In this document: positions 31,020-42,749 of the stretch, piece after piece | Position numbering within the stretch: the stretch's first letter is position 1 | How the letters are laid out: each line of letters starts with the position of its first letter | Origin: Cryptomeria japonica | Taxonomy: Eukaryota; Streptophyta; Pinopsida; Cupressales; Cupressaceae | Direction: 5' to 3' | Assembly (NCBI RefSeq): GCF_030272615.1 | Contig: NC_081413.1 | Location: forward strand, 716,367,867-716,431,866 | DNA: 64,000 bases | Made by a program: the position numbers and the translations under genes | The notes under the pieces: model-generated | What the model was told of the DNA's origin: nothing | Database searches by the model: none | Seen by the model: the letters and a program-made list of their open reading frames with translations, nothing else

Positions 31020-33840
31020 GGAGAGGAGAGGAGAGAACTTCGACTTCAAGAGGAGAAGAGCGAACTTCATGAGTTGAGGTTTTGGAGCGAAGTTTTTTAC
31101 TTCATGAGTTCAGGATTTGGAGCGAAAATTTCCAACTTAAGGAGTTGCAAAAAAGGAGCGAAGTTCTTACTTCGAGAGTTGAGTGAGAGGAGCGAAGTTT
31201 TTTTACTTCGTGTTGAAGGACTTTGGAGCGAATGAGATGTCCCCTTTTAGTTGACATCAGATATTCAATGGGATTGGCCTATTTCTACCCCTTGTAGGCT
31301 AATGAGTATGGATAGAGGGTCTCTTGAGGCTTGTATCGTCTCCAAAGTTCAGTGTGTTTTGATCTGGCTTTCGTTTGGTATCATTTGGACTTCATTTGCT
31401 ATACTTACTATTTATAGCAAGTTTGAGATGTTAGAGATGGACCCCTTCTATTTTTAGTAAAGGGGTATGGTCATATGCAGCTTCATCATGTCAGCTCCCA
31501 GTTTAGACACCGTTCAAAAATGTTGAGTATTAATGGAGATATTAATGTTTATTTAGTTTACATAAACATTAATGTTTTGAGCTTATATTATTAAGTTATA
31601 ATATAATTTTATATTATAACTTAAGTAAGGGTCCAAGTATCATTAAAGGGGACCATTTAATTAATTAATTGTGGCTCTTTTACCAAGGTGAAATATTAAA
31701 TGACAAAGTGAAAATATTATATCATTAAATGTCATTTAATATCATTAATTGATTTAATGCCTTATTGGAGAAAATCGAACCTTCATGGGAAATATATATA
31801 AGGCTTTTAAAAAGAAGAGAAGGGGAGATTGATCATTGTTATTTTTGATGAGAAGACTTGTCTCTTGGCTTTGGAGAAGAAGCTGGGGTTTCTGCAGCTT
31901 GTCCAGAGTATCGGCATTGGAGAACGTGAAGACTTCATTGCATCAGCAATCTAAGGATGTGAGATATTCATCTGAAGTTGCTCCTAGGGTTGGCTTCATC
32001 CAGAAGTTGACATTGTGCTGACTAGAGATTTATTTTCAGATTTATTGGCATAGCTGAGGGCATATGTATATGGCAGATTGAGAACATCATACAGAGGGTT
32101 TATTTGCTGCTACAGTGCCCGTGAACAGTAAATCGCTACAGTACCCGTGAATAGTAAACGCTACATTACTAATGCATTTTAGAAGAGTTAATCTACAAAA
32201 ATTCAAAGGGGTTTGAAGAGCGATTTTCAGATTGTTGGAGGCTACATTTATTGCTGTTAGTACCACTCATTGGCACGTGGGAATTACATGTATGTATGAC
32301 AAGTGTTTGTGTTAAAGACAATCTGCTGTAAGTGCATTTTGGTCTCTTAGAAAGCATGCCAAATGTTCGTAGAAATGTCTAACAGTTGTAGATGCATATT
32401 TCATATGATTTCAGTCACACATTGTCATTGAAAGGTTAGTGGTAGGTGTTACATTGCATTCTCATTTAGTTTCAGACTTTGATGTATGACCTTTTGAGTT
32501 CAATGAATGCATATTATCATCTCATGAATCAGAATATCAAAAAGAAACCACAATCAGCAAATACAAAAGTTTCATGACAAGTGTTTGACACTATTCCTTG
32601 AGCATTTAAATCAGAAATTTTCAATCAGATTTGGCAAGGGATACTACAGCAAACTTCATGTTGAAGGACTTAGGAGCGAACTTCATGTTGAAGGACTTTG
32701 GAGCAAACTTCACCTTTGAGCACTTTGGAGTGAACTTCACCTTTGAGCACTTAGGAGCGAACTTCATGTTTCACTTATGTGGAGCGAAGTTGCCCTCTTC
32801 ACAAGTTTACATTTTGGAGCGAAATTTCCAACTTCATGTTCAAGAGAAGGTGAGCGATTTCACCAACTTCGTGTATGAAAGGATATGAGTGAAATGCTAA
32901 CTTCATGCATTAGAAGAGGTGAGCGAAATACTCACTTCATGTATTGAGGAAGAAGAGCAGTATGATCTACTTCGTGCACAAAGAGAGAAGAGCGAAGTAC
33001 AAAGTTCATGAGTTGAAAGAAGTAAGCAAAGTTTTAACTTCATGTTGGAGGAAAGATGAGCGAACTTCATGTTTTCACCAAGGAGAGTGAATTCCATAAG
33101 CATGAGCAACATTGAATAAGAAAAGATAATCGCCTAATGAAGATATAAATATCAAATGAACTTCATGATTCCATTGAGAGGAGCGAAATAGAACGATCTT
33201 ATAACTTCAACTTCAAGAAGAAAGGAGTGAACTTCGGGTTCAAGCAACTAAGAGTGACATAGTAACTTCTTGAGTTGAGAGTTTTGAGCGAAATTGCTAC
33301 TTCATGTGTTTAGGAAGAGGAGCAAAGTTCATGATCTTGTTAAGTAGAGCGATTTGTGAATGAAGTTGGATATAAATAGAAGAGATAATCAAATCAACTT
33401 CATGTTTCACCAATTTGGAGAGAAGTTGTTACTTCATGCACTCATGATTTAGAACGAAGTTTTCATTTCACAAGCTACTGATTTCGAGCAATCTTACAAC
33501 TTCATGTATTGAGCAAGGAGAGAGACATACTAACTTCATGAGCTAAGGTTTCGGAGCAGGCTTCCAGCTTCATGAATTGGTGTTGATGAGCGAAGTTGAT
33601 AACTTCAGCAGCAGCAAGTTTCAAATGAAATTCTTTACTACATGTATTGAACAAAGAGAGCGAAGTTGTTACTTCATGAGTCTAAGACTTCAAGCTACGT
33701 CATGAATCAACAAAATGAAGTGAAGTTCATAATAAGAGTACTTCATGAATCAATAAACTAGAGCGATCTTCATCTTCAAAAGCTACATGAGTGAATTTTA
33801 ACTTCATGTTTGAGATAAGCAAACTTCATGTAGGGTACTT
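31020..33840 (+). repeat. G2 array of GAGCGAA...ACTTCATG units (split by an insertion)
   Basis: Short words GGAGCGAAGTT, GAGCGAACTTC and ACTTCATG recur every 30-50 bp at 31020-31232 and again at 32649-33840. The unit is much shorter and less regular than in G1 but has the same GAGCGAA core. A solo LTR interrupts the array, and its target duplication (GCGAA/GCAAA) is the core word itself. Confidence 0.8.
31233..32648 (+). mobile_element. Solo LTR (GTCCCC family) nested in G2
   Basis: It begins TGAGATGTCCCC and ends GGGATACTACA. The flanks are GCGAA (31228-31232) and GCAAA (32649-32653), one mismatch. It is 1,416 bp, with TATA-like AATATATATAAGG near 31793 and then a purine-rich run. Repeat units of G2 are continuous on both sides. 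No coding region. Confidence 0.65.
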
Positions 33841-34342
33841 TAAGGGCGAATTCTCTTTGTATGATCTTATTAAGTTTACATATTAAGTGTATTTGATACT
33901 TGCTTGTTTGTTTTTGCAGGAAATGAAGGAAAAAATAAGGAGATCAAACAAGAAGCATTCACTTGCGTGAAGACATGATCTACAACATCAACAACATGAA
34001 AGAAGTCACAAGAGAAGGCATTCCAGCAAATAGTTTCAGAAGAGTTAATCAAAGATAAAAGATCACCGTCATCATCGCTAAAGCTAGATAATGTTGAGTA
34101 TCAAGAGATATTCCTTCATGGTGAATCAACTCAAGTATGCAAAGTGCAAAAGTGAAGTGGCATTCCAGATAGCGTTCCAATCACCATTCCTCCAATCAAT
34201 AAAGCCCACATCAACGCATCCAAATTCAATGAATCAAGCTCATGAGTGATAGCACAAACTCTGAGGCACCTACCCCTGATATCTATTGGTCCACACTCAT
34301 GGAATGTAATTTTCTCATTGGCCGAATTTAGTTTGTTGTAAC

Positions 34343-34433
34343 AAACCCTAATTAGGGTTTTCATTGTAAAATCTCATCCATTGATCTCAAATTGATGTGA
34401 GTCGTTGAATCATATTGAAAGCATTATAAAAAG
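34343..34433 (+). promoter_or_regulatory. G2 promoter: palindromic telobox and TATA-like box
   Basis: AAACCCTAATTAGGGTTT (34343-34360) is followed by ATTATAAAAAG (34423-34433) and CTCTTCATTTGAAAAGG. It aligns with G1 on the opposite strand. Confidence 0.55.
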
Positions 34434-34756
34434 CTCAGGCTCTTCATTTGAAAAGGATAATAGTTAACGGTTAATAATTGGATAATAGCTAATAGTTAGG
34501 AAAGAATAGAATAGCAATTAGAATAGAAGTTAGAGTAGGAGAAGGCAAAGATTGTTGCCAAACATGGTTGTAAAGAACAATTGATTTCATTGAAGTTATG
34601 GTGAATTTGATTTGTTACCTCAACAACTCGCATGGTCTTTGCTTCTCAATTTGCTGTCATGTTGTTTAGATTGAATGCAGGAATTTGTTGAATGTATTTA
34701 TGTGGAATCCACCTAATCCATACCACTAGCCTCTTGCTGCTTGTAAGAGCACCTTG

Positions 34757-36740
34757 TGTAATGCCCCACCAGAAACCCTAAAGAAATGCAACACTACAAG
34801 GCAACAAAAGAGTGCAACAATTTTTTTTTTAAAAGTTTAAGTACATTCATAATAACATTGCACGTATAATAACACAAGCGGAAGTCTAACAATGACATCC
34901 TAAAGGGTTACCAACGAAGATTACTTCAAATTAAAACTACATCACAATGTTAATCCAATTATCCATCCAATTAGGGAAATTCAATTACGATAATTAACTC
35001 AAACTCAAAAACTGATTCCAAATAGATAGGTTTAAAGAGTTACAATATTTATACTTCCAATGATTCATTTATACATAAGATGAAGGATAACTGAAATAAC
35101 ATACATTCCATTGAATTTCAAATTACAACATTCCATAAATTACAGGGCTTCAATAGAACAATAAAAGTACATAGGTTACAAATCCAAGGTTACAAAGTTT
35201 AAAATGCAATGACCACATGGTCACAACTGTACAATAATCTCGAACAAAAGCTGATACAAGAATCACGAACCAAGAACCACCAATGAAGCCGATCCTCGCA
35301 AGAAGGTAAGAACCAAGATATCCGATGGGAAGTGGCACTACCACCCGACCATGTGATCCCATAATGGAACGACCCCACAGTGCTAGGAGATAGCTGAAGA
35401 CCCTCAAGCAAGCAATAAGGCAAGTACAACAGTACACATGACTCCGCAGAACTCAAGTGACTCAACTCACAAAACACTAGTGACCCTAAAGAGAGAGTGT
35501 CATCACATGGCTTAAGATGGTTACCCTAGGTAGGTCTCCATAGGTCCCGGCCCTCATCTTGGGTTATCCTAGTAATCTCTCCTGAACCCCCGGCTCCATC
35601 TAAGCATCATGCGGACCCTACCAACCTTTCGTGAAGACAAGGCGGTAGGTTTGCCATTCCAGGCCTTCCCACACACCTTGAGCCTATACAAGCACTCAAC
35701 CGTGTGCGGGGTACAATATCTTAATTAATTTAATAACTACCCACCCCCTAATCAATTGTTAGGTTATCACTTATTATCTGACTTCCGAAGGGTTATCCTG
35801 CCATCCACTTCGAGTGCGGCCCCCACTCGAAAGCCACTCTCTCTTCTAGGACACTAACAGGAAAGGTACCTCTCTATGAGAACTCTATGGCGAAACTGAC
35901 AGCCATAAATAATCCTAACATAACACAGGTGAAGGGTTCACAATCACTAACCCAGGATTGACCATTTGGAAACATGACACACAATGGCACACATCCACCG
36001 GGTTAAAACAACAACACCTGACTAAGGGAGTAAACTTCATACGACATAATGACAACTCACCAAAATTGCAACAACATTTAAACTTGACTGCAATTACTAT
36101 AACACAAGGTCCTAAACAGGCAATCTTTTCTTAAAGCAGTCGAAAAGCATAAAATACTTGCAATAAAGATTCTCCAGAAATAAAGAAATTACATCTATAT
36201 TAATATGAGGAAAACAATGAAGTCACATGTCTAAAAAGGTTAATTAAACCCACATTTAAAATTTAATCCCCCAATCATTTGATTATGATTAAATTATAAT
36301 TTACCCAAATTGACTATAACCATAATCTAAATTAACTTTCCAATTCGAATATGTATATATATAATAATATAATATAATTTCCATATAAATGTATATTCAT
36401 CGAATATACTATTATATGATTATATTATATTACATATATAAAGGAAAAATATAATATTTAATTTAAACAAAATTCACATTTATTCCCAAAATTTACAATA
36501 ACTTTTATTTTTCCAAAATTCAAAAAAAAATATAAAATAAAACAAATAACCAAAATAATATTAATATTAATATTAATATTAATATATATATATATATATA
36601 TATTAATACTATTATTATTAATATTATTATTTATTATTAAATAACACTTTTTTTTTTTAAACAAAAAAAAAATTAAAAAAAAAAAGCGAATTTATTTTGG
36701 GGCGCTGTGTGTTGGTTTATGGCAGCCTGCTGCTACCGCA
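34757..36740 (+). mobile_element. Roughly 2-kb LTR-like insertion in G2
   Basis: Comparison with G1 (around 7520-7545) shows that ACCACTAGCCTC...GCACCTTG on the left and TGGTCAATTGG on the right are adjacent in the uninterrupted copy, so this segment is an insertion. It begins TGTAATGCCCCACC and ends near TGCTACCGCA. Inside are A- and T-runs, a stretch with CCGTGTGCGGGGTAC and a long AT-rich part (36340-36660). I could not find a clean target duplication, so the exact ends are uncertain. It is probably a solo LTR related to the TGTAACGCCC start at 28660. Confidence 0.6.
36340..36690. repeat. AT-rich low-complexity region
   Basis: Runs of TAATATTAATATTAATATTA, (TA)n at about 36585-36603, (TTA)n, and homopolymer T and A tracts near 36650-36685. 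Open frames here are artefacts. Confidence 0.85.
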
Positions 36741-37314
36741 AGGTAGCGAGTGGTCAATTGGAATGTTATGAGCTTAACTTCGAATCATTCTACACTCATT
36801 GCTTATGCATTAATTTGAATGGCGATCAATGTTTGATGATATTGATTCAAACATCTTAGAAACATCCTTAGAAGATTGCACTGAGCTTGTGTCAAATTGT
36901 TCATTTCGATGGTGAGACCTTGCTCAGTAGGATTCCATCTAATCATTCACTCATCTTCCTACATTCTTAGGATTAGAATAGATTCTCTCAACCCTTCGTC
37001 TTTTGCCATTTTTTTTCAATTCAAGTTAGTCTAGGACAAAGAGCATCGCCCAATTGAAATATCAGATGATCAAGTTCCAGCAAATCAAGTATTCAGGCAT
37101 TCGAATGTAAGTCCCCTTGTGATTCCAGCATAATCACATCAAACCAATGAGCTTATCCACACGTAGTGACCCTACATTCATGAACCTTGGAGTTGTCTCG
37201 AATGATCCTTAAGCTAATCTTCAGCATCTGAGAGATTTTGTTCAAGAGAGGATAAGATACCTATGGTATTTTATTTTGTGTTCACATGTGCCTAAAAAAC
37301 ACATCAACAATACT

Positions 37315-37742
37315 CTTCTACAGGCTGGCCATACTTCTTTATGCAGGGTCGCACACCTTCCTTGTTGAGTGACTAGGGTTTGCAAGGTTCTAAATTACTG
37401 TTTTTGAGGCGTTTGGACCTGCTTAATCACCTGCATGGATTTTAGATAAGTCTTTGAAGTGTGGCGCCCAATTTGGGAGTGCCAAAGTGCAAATTTGAAC
37501 AACTCCAGTTATTTCAATGCTGCATTTTCTGGGTATGTTTGAAATAGACATGTAATACTATCTGATGATCTGGGTTGCTCTTACATTTGAGCAAATTTGT
37601 ATTTTCAGATCAGAAATAAAATCTGAAATTTTCTAATGCGTCACAAAACGAACTCCACCTAAGTACTTAATCCATAATGGCTGGATTGATAATCGTAGTG
37701 ATGCATCATAAAATGTAAAACCTATGTTAGCAACATCTACAC
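37315..37742. other. Unassigned sequence right of G2
   Basis: No gene is supported. A minus-strand frame (about 37633-37854) is open for 73 codons but overlaps a better-phased exon candidate and is not recognisable. Part of this may be the remainder of the element that G2 entered. Confidence 0.3.
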
Positions 37743-37802
37743 TCTCTACAGACTGCCATATAAACTTCGACCTTAACTGTAGCAGTAATATTGTGTGTGA
37801 AA
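37743..37802 (-). CDS. Candidate exon 3 of the minus-strand host gene (weak)
   Basis: On the minus strand, a pyrimidine-rich tract ending TTTCTTTGCAG precedes 60 bp and GTGTAG follows. Joined after the exon at 39767-39823 it reads FTHNITATVKVEVYMAVCR and ends in the phase that the exon at 5174-5231 needs. The neighbouring sequence (37.88-38.6 kb) looks somewhat LTR-like on the minus strand, and an alternative frame is also open, so this is only a candidate. Confidence 0.25.
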
Positions 37803-39766
37803 CTGCAAAGAAACAAATAAAATAATCAGTAAACAAGAAAATAACTAGATACAATTACAAAACACAATAATTCATTTGGAGAAAACCAAAAGGGGTAGAA
37901 AAAATCCAAATCTCACTATTCAGTGCTATTACATGGAGATCCTGCCATTAAAATGATCTTACAGGTCTGTAAAATCACAATACAACTTCCCTTGTCTTCA
38001 CTCTACCCTTGCAACTTTACAAAAACCCTAGAACACCCTATCTATCTCCTTAATACAGAAATAAGAGCTTTCTTTCAGCCAAATGAGCCTTCATAATAAT
38101 TATCAAACTACCTTTTATTCCTCTCTAGTGTTGCATTGATGGGAAATGGATTGCTTTCCCTAGAATACATTGGCCAGCCTTGCATAACCATCCAACCATC
38201 CAAACATCCACATGGAAACCCAAATGATCTGGATTCCAGCCCTAATGGCCAACAGAGAATCCAAAGGAATAACAGAGCACTCAAACAATGGTTGCCACAT
38301 TAACACAACCTGACATAGTAACACAGCAAATATGACCCTTTTGGAAGCTAAACAGCCACCAAACAAAAAACAAAACCATCCCTTTCATGTTCTTTTGCCC
38401 TACAGCAACTTCCAACAATAATAACTGCCAGAACCATTCTGAAATGAGTGAAGATATTAATGCTTTTTGCCACAAATCTTCCAACAATGTTCCAGACCAC
38501 TGCCAAAGACTTGTAAGCACATTTCTCCATTCATACACCAGCTACATTTTCATTCTCACATGCACTATATTGCCGAAAGCAATGATAATCATCCCAACAA
38601 CAATCTCAACAGAAGAATAATGTCCCTATAACTCATATGGATCAAGAAATACTCCTCAAGTGACCTTATGTCTTCTAGGGTGCATGATATAACACCTGTA
38701 GCAGCCTGCATGATGCCTATATAAGTATGCATAATGCTTGTAGCAACCTGTACAATGCCTGTAGCACTATTACAAGTGAACCAATAGCATGTGCCTGACT
38801 TTGAAACCTTCCTGAACCGAACTACTGAACCAAATTCAGATCATACATGTGAACCATGTATTATTTATTAAGAAATATAAATGGTAATAGTTGCAATAAT
38901 TGGAAGAAATAGCTCACTAATAGCTATAGCTTATTAGTCTCTAGCCTCATCAAAATTGTACCCATGTTAGCCTGCAAAATTGATAATATAGTGAAGAACT
39001 ACAAAAAATGAATATTAACATGTCAGCTTGCACTTGTATATGTTTTATATGTTGTGCATGATAGGTAATGGTGCATATAAGTTGCCATTCATCTAGATGT
39101 TCCCTTTTGTTAGATATGAAAAAGAATTAAAAAAACCATAACTTGAAAAAGAAAAATTCAATCTTTTGGTATACCCTAAATTACTAAAACTGATGAGAAA
39201 ATAATTATATATTTGTCTTGCAAGTTCTGTGATTTCATATCTGGATTGTGCTTATTTAATTTTTTATATCACTAAGTTATAATTTGTCATTTCCATAGGA
39301 CTAGACCCACTATCAATATGTTTGTGTTTTATGCCCTATTGTCACCTATGTTGTCCCTCACTAATCGTTCCTCTTCTCATGTTGCCCTTTGGTATTGTCC
39401 TTGTTTCTTCCATCCCCTATGTTGTTTCTTGAAATTTGGTCCTCCTCTCTAGCCATACCAAAACATGTCCTATTTGCACCCAAAACAAAGTTTTAGATGT
39501 AGAGAGCTTGTCTACAAAGCTCACATGGACATGATATTCTCAAGGTGCTTCATATCTGACAAGAGTTTTTGTAATATAACCCATCTCTTTATAACAATAA
39601 ATTATTAACGGATAATTTGGACTTGATTAATCACCTCAAGTATCCAGCTTTTTTTGGTAGAAAGATTAAAAACATATAAATAATTCCAATTCATAACAAT
39701 TAACGTTGTCAAGTTCTTTTTCCAAATTGAAATAAATTGAACGAAAGAAAAAAGAAGAAAATGTAC
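37803..39766. other. Probable intron or old repeat, no gene seen
   Basis: AT-rich sequence. On the minus strand 37.88-38.6 kb reads like an old LTR (GTGTTCTAGGGTTTTTG, then TTTTTCTACCCC). No ends or target duplications were found, so it is not called as an element. Confidence 0.35.
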
Positions 39767-39823
39767 CTTGCAATAATTCCATGTTGATCATGGATCAAAA
39801 GAGACCTTTGCTTTGCAACAGAA
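39767..39823 (-). CDS. Candidate exon 2 of the minus-strand host gene
   Basis: A 57-bp stretch on the minus strand is preceded by ATTGTTGCAG and followed by GTACATTT. With the split codon from exon 1 it reads SVAKQRSLLIHDQHGIIA without a stop, and it leaves the phase expected downstream. The perfect phase match with the ATG exon at 45759-45865 is the main support. The protein is not recognised. Confidence 0.45.
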
Positions 39824-41821
39824 CTGCAACAATGCCCACAGTCAATGAGTACAAAAAGAAAAGGTTAAAAGCAAAGAAACATATTTTCTAAGAAATTTGG
39901 GAAACCTAAGCTCAATAAATGATACTCTTGAAGAATATATCAATTTCTTATGAGCACAAAATGGAAACAAAGGTTATATACCATTTCAATAAAACATTTC
40001 GAGCATATCAAATACGATAAGTTTTTTGCTGATGCATGTTTTATCCAACATGACAACAAATAATAAAAAAATATGCATATTTGATCGAAAATTGCAACGT
40101 TATAAAAAATTATATGCAGCTACTATTAGTATGTATATGAAGATCCTAAAAAAAATTGAGGCATACTTGGATTGGTTATAGTACACAGTTCATAAGCAGA
40201 CAAATATCAATTAAAAACTCGCCAGGATTCTAAAAGAAGCATTTGGATTAGGGCAAAGTATATTCAATTGCCTCCAATAGATTAGAAACAAAAAATTTCC
40301 AACTCATTAAAAAAATACAAATTAACATTCGATACTGCAATCAAAATACATGTTTTGGGTAACAGCTTCTTTCTACTGGTGTTCCCTAAACTGCTTCCTC
40401 TGTTTTACATCATGTGCATTTCCCTTTTGAAGAAAATTAAAACAGCACTTGTTAGGTCGCCAGTTACTCTTCCATTAAAATAATCTTAATGAAAAATTTA
40501 AGTTCTCTATCCTTATCAAGTTTCTTTTTTGGCACGTTCAACAAATATCCAAACTATCATATATCTAACACTATCCGACAACAAAAACAGTAGCTTAAGA
40601 CTATTTTTGTTCCTCAAACATGAATCTCAAGTGAACACAAGACCAGTACTTATCTGAAATTTCTCACATCCCAAACTAAAATATATAACCTTTATCTATT
40701 AAACCCAGCTATCAGACCCATACATTCCATTTTCAACAATCAAGTCCCATTTCATTAAATTCTGTAAAAAATTATCACTTCACACATTCTTAAAACTAAA
40801 GATGACCTAGATGCAAGATGTCTTGCTTGATTTCACACTGTTGAGTTGCCCATCTCAATATGATCTCTAGTTTTCTTTTCAATCAGTCAATATTACTTTT
40901 CTACATTATCTCTTGCTACAGAGTTTCCAACAAAAAATTAGGAAAGGGCTCCTAATGTCCATGGCCATTCTACTTAATGGGTTTCCTTAAAATGTTGGAT
41001 ACCTGGTATGAATTTTAGTTATATAGGGCACTGTTACCATGGAGATTTAAGAGAAAATTTGCATGGGATCTGCCAATTTCCATAATTTTCATCTGTCACA
41101 TACATGTTCTGGATAATTATTATAACTCCAAACTTAATTTTACAAAAAAAACTACTTTCAAAACCATTAAGTATAAACTGCTTCCATTAATCTAGATAAA
41201 AGTCAAGACACCGGACATATAAACAAATAGATCCACAGATTCAAGCAGCCAAACAAATAGATAGATAGACAGATTCAAAACATACAATAAGCAGGCACAC
41301 ACATACATGCATAAACAAAAATAGGCATATGTACCTGCACTGGCAAACAACTAAATATATGCACATGGCATGGTCCACTCGACACTTATACAATACAATA
41401 TTTATGTACACTGTTGGTCATTAAATATCAGTTTCGAGTTGAATTTTCTTTCTTTATAGAGCTTTCAATTGGTTCTTGTAAGACATCTAAGATCTTAAAC
41501 TAACTGATTGTATGATCCCACTAATTTTTGTATGTCTTTGCATTTATATTGTAGTGCACAAACCATTCCAGTTTATAGGCGTAGCAAATAATTGCCACGA
41601 TATGACCCTTAAAATACCAATCGTGGGATGTACTGGTTGCAAGTACCACATAATCTTTCGGAAGCTAGCATGCAATTTAGAAAGAAGGTTCGCAATGCAA
41701 GATTGACTATTATTATTTATTTGTATGTATAGTAGATAACTTCAAAATACTCATTAGTTTAAGGCTATGGAAGCCAAAGTCTTCTTATAACGTCTAGGAA
41801 AACATGACTTTCAGAATTTCA
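39824..41821. other. Probable intron, no gene seen
   Basis: AT-rich, no retained frames, no recognisable element. The hAT-like insertion begins at 41822. Confidence 0.4.
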
Positions 41822-42741
41822 CTAAGTTACCGGGTTCGCCTCTGGCCCCTCCTGGTACGGGTCCGGGTTCGACCGGGTCCGTGGTACGGGTCCGGTTCGA
41901 CCTGGGTTCGACCAGGGTTCGAAAAACCTAGAGTGGGTTCGACCCTGGTCGAACCCAGTCGAACCCGGGGTCAAACCCAGTCGAACCTGGGCGGACCCAG
42001 TCGAACTTGGGCGGCTGGGCGGCCCGTAAAGTCAAAAAACAATGCAGATTTAATTTTTTTTTCAATTCCGCGTTGTAAAAAGTGAAAGTTATAACCTTAA
42101 AAAGCAGAAAATTAGACGTCTTAAAAAAATAGAAAACTGATGCACGCCATGGAGTTCTGTGTGGGTTTGAAGGTTGTGATTTGGTGTTGGCGGCAGGGGC
42201 GCTGCCCCTCAACCCCGCCCTGTACCACGACAGGGAGCGCGCCCTGGGCGCTGCCCCTCGACCCCGCAAGGGGCTCTGCCCCTTGACCCCGCTGGGGGCG
42301 CTGCCCCCAGACCCCCGCAAGGGGCGCTGCCCCTTGACCCCGTTGGGGGCGTTGCCGGCAAAATCCAGGTCCTCAATTTGAAAAATTAAACTTGGATGTT
42401 CTTAGTTTGAATCCATTTAATGATCAAACTTTAAATTGTTGAAAGTTGAAACAATGATACTTGAATATTTTATCATTTTGATATTAGACTTGATGTATAT
42501 GATGCTGTTATGGTATGATCATGATGCTACGATTACAAGTTTATGTTGGTTTTGTTGTCTATATGATGCTATGTGACATGCTAATCTTAATTCATGCTTA
42601 TAGGTTGCATATATATATAATTTACATGTTTTTGTACTAACGAACCCAAACGAACCCAAACCCCTTTTCAAAATTTTGCCGTACCGGCGTACCGGGTTCT
42701 TCGAACCCGAACCGGTGCCCGAACCCGAACCGGTAACTTAG
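41822..42741. mobile_element. Non-autonomous hAT-like DNA element, 920 bp
   Basis: Terminal inverted repeats CTAAGTTACCGG(G)TTCG at the left and their complement (ending CCGGTAACTTAG) at the right are flanked by an 8-bp direct duplication, GAATTTCA (41814-41821 and 42742-42749). Eight-base duplications are typical of the hAT superfamily. Subterminal regions are packed with GGGTTCGA/TCGAACCC words on both sides. There is no transposase, so it would need one supplied in trans. The terminal bases are not the most common hAT ends, so the superfamily is inferred from the duplication length. Confidence 0.75.
42190..42360. repeat. GC-rich tandem repeat inside the hAT-like element
   Basis: Units of about 22-25 bp such as GGGGCGCTGCCCCTTGACC and CCCGCAAGGGGC recur six or seven times. 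Each contains short palindromes (GGGGC...GCCCC). Base composition differs sharply from the surroundings. Confidence 0.85.
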
Positions 42742-42749
42742 GAATTTCA

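Larger units (their letters stand above)
30446..37309 (+). mobile_element. G2: giant solo-LTR-like unit with two internal insertions
   Basis: It begins TGTTGTGAGGTATTCAC (30446) and ends AAACACATCAACA (37309), with target duplication ATACT (30441-30445 and 37310-37314). It shows the 5' palindrome (about 30469-30484), an AT-rich inverted repeat (30922-30971), a GAGCGAA array (31020-33840), a telobox and TATA box (34343-34433), and the conserved 3' part with AAGTCCCCTTGTGATTCCAGC-like sequence near 37110. A solo LTR (31233-32648) and a longer insertion (about 34757-36740) interrupt it. Without them it would be about 3.5 kb. There are no coding domains. Confidence 0.8.

Noticed and set aside
34131..34364. 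77-codon minus-strand frame, with a counterpart near 7932-8150
   Set aside because: The similarity between the two is explained by both lying in the conserved 3' part of G units. Frames are not equally open, so it is not a gene.
35150..35477. Two overlapping minus-strand frames of 92-95 codons
   Set aside because: They lie inside the LTR-like insertion, are hydrophobic by composition only, and have no recognisable motif.
37633..37854. 73-codon minus-strand frame as a gene
   Set aside because: No recognisable family. It overlaps a candidate exon in another frame and could not be supported alone.
38740..39010. A tiny exon-like GCTAACATGG between AG and GT near 38970 (minus strand)
   Set aside because: Ten bases between common dinucleotides is expected by chance and it does not keep the reading phase.
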